Source of the DNA: Streptomyces scabichelini
GTDB lineage: Bacteria; Actinomycetota; Actinomycetes; Streptomycetales; Streptomycetaceae
Direction: 5' to 3'
Assembly: GCF_011045015.1 (NCBI RefSeq)
Contig: NZ_JAAKZY010000058.1
Coordinates: 1 to 52,430 of the forward strand
DNA: 52,430 nucleotides
Positions 47,954 through 52,430 of the stretch are shown here, in pieces. Under the pieces are notes generated by a model. That model made no database searches, was not told where the DNA came from, and saw nothing but the letters and a program-made list of their open reading frames with translations. How positions within the stretch are numbered: the stretch's first letter is position 1; each line of letters opens with the position of its first letter. The position numbers were made by a program, and so were the translations under genes.

Positions 47954-49180
47954 TCACGCCCGCGGCTCGCGCGGCAGCCCCAGCACCTTCTCCGCCAGAA
48001 TGTTCCGCTGCACCTGCGAAGTCCCCGCGTAGATCGGGCCGGAGCGGGCGATCAGGTACGTCGTCGACCAGGACGCCGAGGAGTTCGCAGCGCCGGGATC
48101 GTCCGCCCGGTACGTACGCAACGGCGCCCGCCCCACCGGCACCTGCCCATGGAGCCCCATGATGTCCATCGCCAGGTCGGTGACCTTGGTGTGGTACTCG
48201 CTCCAGTACAGCTTGGAGATCGAGGACTCGGGTCCGGGTTCCGCGCCCCTGAGCCAGCCCGTGAGCACCCGGTAGCCGAGATAGCGCATGATCTCGACCT
48301 TGGACCAGCACCAGGCGATGCGCTGCCGAATGACGGGGTCCTGGTCCTTGCCGTAGAGGCGGGCCAGTTCGACCAGCCGCTCGACTTCGGCCCGGAAGAG
48401 GATGGGGTTGGTCGCGGCCTCCTCACCGCGCTCCACGCCCAGCAGGCTCTGCGCGACCGTCCAGCCGTTGTTCACTTCGCCCACGACGAGGTCGGCCCGG
48501 GTGCGGGCGCCGCTGAAGAAGACCTCGTTGAAGTGGAGCTGGCCGCTCATCATGCGGAACGGGCGTACCTCGACGCCGGGTTGGTGCAGGGGAACGAGAA
48601 GGAACGAGATGCCGCGGTGCTTCGGGGCGTCGCGGTCGGTGCGGGCCAGGACGAAGATCCAGTCGCAGTGGTGGGCGCCCGACGTCCACACCTTCTGGCC
48701 GTCGATGACCCACTCCTCGCCGTCCCGCACCGCCCGCGTGGTGAGCGAGGCCAGGTCCGAGCCCGCGTCCGGCTCGGAGTACCCCTGGCACCAGGTGTCC
48801 TCGCCGCTCAGGATCCGCGGCAGGAAGTGGGCCTTCTGCTCCTCGGTGCCCCAGCGAAGCAGCGTGTTCGCCAGCATCTTCACGCCGAAGGTGTCCTGCG
48901 GCAGCCCGAACGGCACGCCTGCCAGGGCCAGTTCCTCCATCAGCACGACCTGGTGGAGCTTGGACAGGCCGCGACCACCGAACCGCTCCGGCCAGGTCAG
49001 GGAGAGGTAACCGCGCTCGGCGAGCCGGGTCCGCCAGTCGCGTGCGAAGGCCCAGGCTGCCTCCTCGTCCAAGGCGCCGATACCCGTCCAGCCGGCCGGC
49101 AGGGCGGCGGCGAGAAACGCCTTGACCTCGCCCCGGAACGTCTCGGTCTCCGGGGGGTAACTGATGTCCACCTGCGTCAT
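47954..49180 (-). CDS. Acyl-CoA dehydrogenase subunit, ChsE2/FadE29-like (Glu250)
   Basis: 408 residues from ATG at 49180; a GTG at 49171 has better spacing to GAGGAG and may be the real start. Typical FadE29/FadE17-group features: LTWPERFGGRGLSKLHQ, QGYSEPDAGSDLASLTTRA, WVIDGQKVWTSGAHHCDWIFVLARTD. The YEGT Glu is Ala (IYAGTSQVQRNI), while Glu250 in LLGVERG fits the alternative catalytic position. It would need or tolerate a Glu-less partner; none is adjacent, but 2-712, 21822 and 29334 encode such subunits. Divergent from the SDR-thiolase operon at 49304. Confidence 0.93.
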   Translation of the reverse strand: MTQVDISYPPETETFRGEVKAFLAAALPAGWTGIGALDEEAAWAFARDWRTRLAERGYLSLTWPERFGGRGLSKLHQVVLMEELALAGVPFGLPQDTFGVKMLANTLLRWGTEEQKAHFLPRILSGEDTWCQGYSEPDAGSDLASLTTRAVRDGEEWVIDGQKVWTSGAHHCDWIFVLARTDRDAPKHRGISFLLVPLHQPGVEVRPFRMMSGQLHFNEVFFSGARTRADLVVGEVNNGWTVAQSLLGVERGEEAATNPILFRAEVERLVELARLYGKDQDPVIRQRIAWCWSKVEIMRYLGYRVLTGWLRGAEPGPESSISKLYWSEYHTKVTDLAMDIMGLHGQVPVGRAPLRTYRADDPGAANSSASWSTTYLIARSGPIYAGTSQVQRNILAEKVLGLPREPRA

Positions 49181-49229
49181 CTCCTCGTCAGGGCCCCGCG
49201 CGACCGGCCGCCGGTCAGTCGGCTCCGTG

Positions 49230-49260
49230 TTGATACTTTCAGCGTAATAGGTTATCTATT
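49230..49260 (+). promoter_or_regulatory. Promoter with overlapping palindromic operator, SDR-thiolase operon
   Basis: TTGATA (49230-49235), 17-base spacer, TATCTA (49253-49258). The palindrome AATAG-GTTAT-CTATT (49246-49260) covers the -10, the same layout as at 8627-8658. Also 66 bases upstream of the divergent dehydrogenase. Confidence 0.65.
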
Positions 49261-49303
49261 TTAGAGGAATAGCGAGGACTGGCGACGAGTCTGGGCGGGC
49301 GAC

Positions 49304-50050
49304 ATGGGACTGCTGGACGGCCGGGCCGCGGTGATCACCGGGGCCGCGCAGGGCATCGGCTTCGAGATCGCCGGCGTACTCGGCGGGGCGGGCGCGTCCG
49401 TCGTCATCGGTGACATCAACGAGGACGCGGCGGCCGAGGCCGCCGAGCGTCTGGTGAAGCACGGCGTCGCCGCCACCTCGCTGCGCTGCGACGTCACCGA
49501 GGAGGACGAGGTCGCGGCCCTGGTCGCGCACTGCGCCGACACCTTCGGACCGGTCGGCGTCATGGTCAACAACGCCGGAATCACCCGCGACGCCACCCTG
49601 CGCAAGATGGCACTCGCCGACTTCCGCGCCGTCGTGGACGTCCACCTCACGGGCGCCTGGAACGGCACCCGGTACGCCGCCGCGGCGATGCGCGAACACG
49701 GCCGCGGCGGCAGCATCGTCAACATCTCCTCCATCGCCGGCAAGGTCGGCAACTTCGGCCAGACCAACTACAGCGCGGCCAAGGCGGGACTCGTCGGCCT
49801 CACCAAGGCCTCCGCCAAGGAGCTGGCCGGAGCCGGAATCCGGGTCAACGCCGTTCAGCCCGGACTGATCCGTACCGCCATGACCGAGGCGATGCCCCAG
49901 TCCGCCTGGGACGCGAAGCTGGCCGAGATCCCCATGGCCCGCGCGGGCGAACCCGCCGAGGTCGCCCAAGTGGTCCTCTTCCTCGCCTCCGACATGGCGA
50001 GCTACATCACCGGAGCCGTCCTCGAAGTGACGGGCGGCCGCTACATGTGA
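49304..50050 (+). CDS. SDR dehydrogenase (FabG-like)
   Basis: 248 residues. TGAAQGIGFEI cofactor motif, NNAG near residue 91, Ser in VNISSIAGK, Tyr-x3-Lys in YSAAK and the C-terminal ITGAVLEVTGGRYM. Likely oxidises a 3-hydroxyacyl-CoA to the 3-oxoacyl-CoA that the following thiolase cleaves. The ribosome binding site is weak. First gene of the operon that continues past the right edge. Confidence 0.93.
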   Translation: MGLLDGRAAVITGAAQGIGFEIAGVLGGAGASVVIGDINEDAAAEAAERLVKHGVAATSLRCDVTEEDEVAALVAHCADTFGPVGVMVNNAGITRDATLRKMALADFRAVVDVHLTGAWNGTRYAAAAMREHGRGGSIVNISSIAGKVGNFGQTNYSAAKAGLVGLTKASAKELAGAGIRVNAVQPGLIRTAMTEAMPQSAWDAKLAEIPMARAGEPAEVAQVVLFLASDMASYITGAVLEVTGGRYM

Positions 50051-50146
50051 GACACCCGCCGCTCCCTGCGAGCGGCGCCCCCAGACCCGTACCCCTGAAG
50101 CCTCGTACTTCCGAAGTCCCGTGCCCCGAACCGAAAGGCCTGACCG

Positions 50147-51397
50147 ATGCCCGCCCTCCTGCGTGACGCGGTGATCTGTGAACCGGTGCGTACCCCCGTC
50201 GGCGGTTACGGAGGCGTCTTCCGCGAGGTGACCGCGGCCGAGCTGGCCGCCACGGTCGTACGGGCGGTCCTCGACCGTACGGGAGTGCCGCCCGGCGCCG
50301 TCGACGACGTCCTGCTGGGCCAGTGCTACCCCAACGGCGAGGCCCCGGCGATCGGCCGGGTCGTCGCCCTGGACGCCGGACTGCCGGTGGAGGTCCCGGG
50401 GTTCCAGATCGACCGGCGCTGCGGATCCGGACTGCAGGCCGTCATCACCGCCGCGATGCAGGTGCAGACCGGCGCCAGCGATCTCGTCCTCGCGGGCGGC
50501 GTGGAGTCCATGAGCCAGGCCGAGTTCTACACCACCGACGTGCGGTGGGGCGTACGCGGTGCAGGCACCACCCTGCATGACCGCCTTGCCCGTGGCCGGG
50601 TCACCTCCGGCGGGGTCAACCACCCAGTGCCGGGCGGGATGCTGGAGACCGCCGAGAACCTGCGCCGCGAGTACGGCATTCCGCGTGAGGAGCAGGACCT
50701 GCTCGCCCTGCGCTCGCACGAGAAGGCCGTCGCGGCCCAGCGGGCGGGCCGCTTCACCGACGAGATCGTGCCCGTCACCGTGCGCTCCCGCAAAGGCGAG
50801 ACCGTCGTCGACTCGGACGAACACCCGCGCCCGGACTCGTCGTTGGACAAGCTCGCCTCCCTGCGGCCCGTGCTCGGCCGCCAGGATCCGGAGGCGACCG
50901 TGACCGCCGGGAACGCCAGCGGGCAGAACGACGGAGCCTCGGTCTGCATCGTCACCCATCCCGAGCGCGCGGCCGAGCTGGGACTGCGCCCGCTCGGGCG
51001 ACTCGTCTCGTGGGCCGTCGTGGGCGTACCCCCGGAGACGATGGGCATCGGGCCTGTGCCCGCCACGGCCCGCGCCCTGGACCGTGCCGGGCTGAAGCTC
51101 TCCGACATGGACCTGATCGAACTCAACGAGGCCTTCGCCGCCCAGGTGCTGGCCTGCACCCGTGAATGGGGCCTGACCGAGGCCGACTTCGAGCGGTTCA
51201 ACGTCAACGGCTCCGGCATCTCGCTCGGTCACCCCGTCGGCGCCACCGGCGGCCGCATCCTCGCCACCCTGCTGCGCGAACTCGACCGCCGAGAGGCCCG
51301 CTACGGCCTGGAGACCATGTGCCTCGGCGGCGGCCAGGGCCTCGCCGCGGTCTTCGAACGGCCGACGCTCACCAACCACGCTCATGGAGGACGCTGA
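50147..51397 (+). CDS. Acetyl-CoA acyltransferase (thiolase)
   Basis: 416 residues from ATG 96 bases after the SDR. All catalytic elements are present: nucleophile Cys in DRRCGSGLQAV, SGQNDGASV, NEAFAAQVLA, His in GHPVGATGGR and second Cys in CLGGGQG. It performs thiolytic cleavage of a 3-oxoacyl-CoA, resembling FadA5/FadA6-type degradative thiolases. It is the only complete canonical thiolase in the window and probably the final chain-shortening step. Confidence 0.95.
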   Translation: MPALLRDAVICEPVRTPVGGYGGVFREVTAAELAATVVRAVLDRTGVPPGAVDDVLLGQCYPNGEAPAIGRVVALDAGLPVEVPGFQIDRRCGSGLQAVITAAMQVQTGASDLVLAGGVESMSQAEFYTTDVRWGVRGAGTTLHDRLARGRVTSGGVNHPVPGGMLETAENLRREYGIPREEQDLLALRSHEKAVAAQRAGRFTDEIVPVTVRSRKGETVVDSDEHPRPDSSLDKLASLRPVLGRQDPEATVTAGNASGQNDGASVCIVTHPERAAELGLRPLGRLVSWAVVGVPPETMGIGPVPATARALDRAGLKLSDMDLIELNEAFAAQVLACTREWGLTEADFERFNVNGSGISLGHPVGATGGRILATLLRELDRREARYGLETMCLGGGQGLAAVFERPTLTNHAHGGR

Positions 51398-51400
51398 CCG

Positions 51401-52430
51401 ATGGCCGGACTGATCGCATACGGCGCCTACGTACCGCACCACCGCCTCGCGCGGGCCGACATCGCCGCCACCCTCGGGACCCGAGCGGCCAAGGGCACGC
51501 GCGCGGTCGCGGGCTACGACGAGGACACCACCTCGATGGCCGTCGAAGCGGCACGCGGCGCCCTGACCGCCGACGGGCTGCGCGCCCGCATCGGCCAGCT
51601 CTTCCTCGCCACCGCCGCACCCGCCTACCTCGACAAGACGAACGCGACCGCCGTGCACGCCGCGCTCTCCCTCGACGAGCACGTACTCGCCGCCGACATG
51701 GCAGGCTCCGTACGCTCCGGCGTCGGCGCCCTGGTCACGGCCGCCCGTTCGCCGGTCCCGACCCTCGCGATCCTCTCCGACCTGCGCACCGGGCTGCCCG
51801 GTGGCGCGGACGAGAGCGCCGGGGGCGACGGCGCGGCGGCGTTCGTCTTCGGCGGGCACCGGGACAGGGCACCCGTCATCGCCGAACTCCTCGCCCACGA
51901 CACCGTCAGCGACGAACTCCTGGAACGGTGGCGGCTGCCGGGCGCGCCCGCCTCCCGCGTCTGGGAGGAGCGGTTCGCCGAGGAGATCTACGTCGACCTC
52001 GCGGGCAAGGCCCTCGGTGCCGCCCTCGACCACGCCGGACTCACCGTGGACGCCGTCGACCACTTCGCGGTCGCGGGCCTGCACGCCCGGGCCTGCGCCA
52101 CGGTCCGCCGGACGGCGGGCATACGGACCGAGGCGGTGACCCCGGACCTCACCGCGGCCATCGGCAACGCGGGCACCGCCCAGCCCGGACTGCTCCTCGC
52201 CGACGTGCTCGACCGCGCCAGGCCCGGCGAGACCATCGCGCTCGTCGTCCTCGGCGACGGCGCCGCCGTACTGCTGCTGCGTGCCACCGACGCCCTGCCC
52301 GCACACCGGGCAGCCCGCCCGGTGGCCGCACAGATCGCCGCGGGCAGCGCCCCCGTCCCGTACGCCACCTACCTCTCCTGGCGCGGACTGCTCGACCGCG
52401 AACCGCCCCGCCGCCCGGACCCCGAGCCCC
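51401..52430 (+). CDS. Thiolase-fold (HMG-CoA synthase/Ltp-like) protein, cut by right edge
   Basis: Open from ATG at 51401, three bases after the thiolase stop, to the window end (343 codons, no stop). The translation begins MAGLIAYGAYVPHHRLARAD and includes ALSLDEHVLAADMAGSVRSG, SAGGDGAAAFVFG and LVVLGDGAAVLLL, which fit the KAS III/HMG-CoA synthase branch of the thiolase fold. The usual nucleophile Cys position reads DMAGSVRSG, so it lacks Cys. Relatives in actinobacteria are often followed by, or fused to, a DUF35 domain; that part would lie beyond the edge. Function inferred only at fold level. Confidence 0.82.
   Translation, partial: MAGLIAYGAYVPHHRLARADIAATLGTRAAKGTRAVAGYDEDTTSMAVEAARGALTADGLRARIGQLFLATAAPAYLDKTNATAVHAALSLDEHVLAADMAGSVRSGVGALVTAARSPVPTLAILSDLRTGLPGGADESAGGDGAAAFVFGGHRDRAPVIAELLAHDTVSDELLERWRLPGAPASRVWEERFAEEIYVDLAGKALGAALDHAGLTVDAVDHFAVAGLHARACATVRRTAGIRTEAVTPDLTAAIGNAGTAQPGLLLADVLDRARPGETIALVVLGDGAAVLLLRATDALPAHRAARPVAAQIAAGSAPVPYATYLSWRGLLDREPPRRPDPEP

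Noticed and set aside
49256..52306. A 1016-codon open frame on the minus strand opposite the SDR, thiolase and thiolase-fold genes
   Set aside because: Its translation is Gly/Val/Asp-rich without any domain, and the opposite strand has three genes with full catalytic motifs. Long antisense frames are expected in very high-GC DNA.
1..52430. Assignment of the island as a steroid degradation cluster
   Set aside because: No ketosteroid dehydrogenase, 9-alpha-hydroxylase, Hsa ring-cleavage, Mce4 or Cyp125 genes are visible. Only the side-chain type enzymes are similar.

Overview
The window reads as chromosomal DNA of a high-GC actinomycete, almost certainly Streptomyces. The protein-coding sequence is very GC-rich, starts include many GTG codons, neighbouring genes often overlap by 4 bases, a complete conservon (cvnA-D: sensor kinase, roadblock protein, DUF742 protein, small GTPase) lies at 13451-17560, and three copies of a hairpin-bearing intergenic repeat of a kind I remember from Streptomyces genomes are present. 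I see no rRNA, tRNA, CRISPR, transposase or phage gene.

Almost everything else is one acyl-CoA catabolism island of about 50 kb. It holds seven acyl-CoA dehydrogenases (one cut by the left edge), six crotonases, five SDRs, three MaoC-type hydratase proteins, three thiolase-fold proteins, two CaiB/BaiF CoA-transferases, two AMP-forming ligases, a thioesterase, an aldehyde dehydrogenase, a GMC alcohol oxidoreductase, an F420/LLM oxidoreductase, two amidohydrolases and two FadR-type GntR regulators.

Layout: (1) left-edge dehydrogenase on +; (2) a seven-gene minus-strand operon 7241-831 (SDR, hydratase, CoA-transferase, SDR, DoxX, dehydrogenase, methyltransferase); (3) a divergent plus operon 7468-13355 (dehydrogenase, aldehyde dehydrogenase, ligase, Ltp2-like thiolase, DUF35 protein); (4) the conservon; (5) GntR regulator 1, a YtcJ-like amidohydrolase and a deletion scar made of kinase and permease fragments (20147-20658); (6) crotonase/dehydrogenase/LLM operon on minus, divergent from crotonase/GMC plus a GH1-like pseudo-glycosidase; (7) crotonase/MaoC on minus, divergent from a dehydrogenase pair, a SnoaL-like protein, an SDR and a ligase; (8) CoA-transferase divergent from thioesterase, crotonase, a MaoC pair and a beta-lactamase-fold hydrolase; (9) amidohydrolase; (10) an AraC module (esterase, ABM protein, AraC, SDR) that looks like a separate regulon; (11) GntR regulator 2 divergent from crotonase/DUF2889; (12) a secreted DUF3455 protein; (13) dehydrogenase divergent from SDR, thiolase and a second thiolase-fold gene cut by the right edge.

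The genes can be ordered into one logic: alcohol to aldehyde to acid (GMC, ALDH), CoA activation (ligases, CoA-transferases), then repeated dehydrogenation, hydration, oxidation and cleavage. Three enzyme types occur in split, two-gene form like the cholesterol side-chain enzymes of Mycobacterium (ChsE1-ChsE2 dehydrogenase, ChsH1-ChsH2 hydratase, Ltp2-DUF35 retro-aldolase), which suggests a bulky, branched or cyclic acyl-CoA. No steroid ring-degradation genes are visible, so the substrate is unknown. AT-rich, partly palindromic elements sit at most of the catabolic promoters and at GntR gene 1. The two GntR proteins have identical recognition helices. The most parsimonious reading is one FadR-like regulon covering the island.
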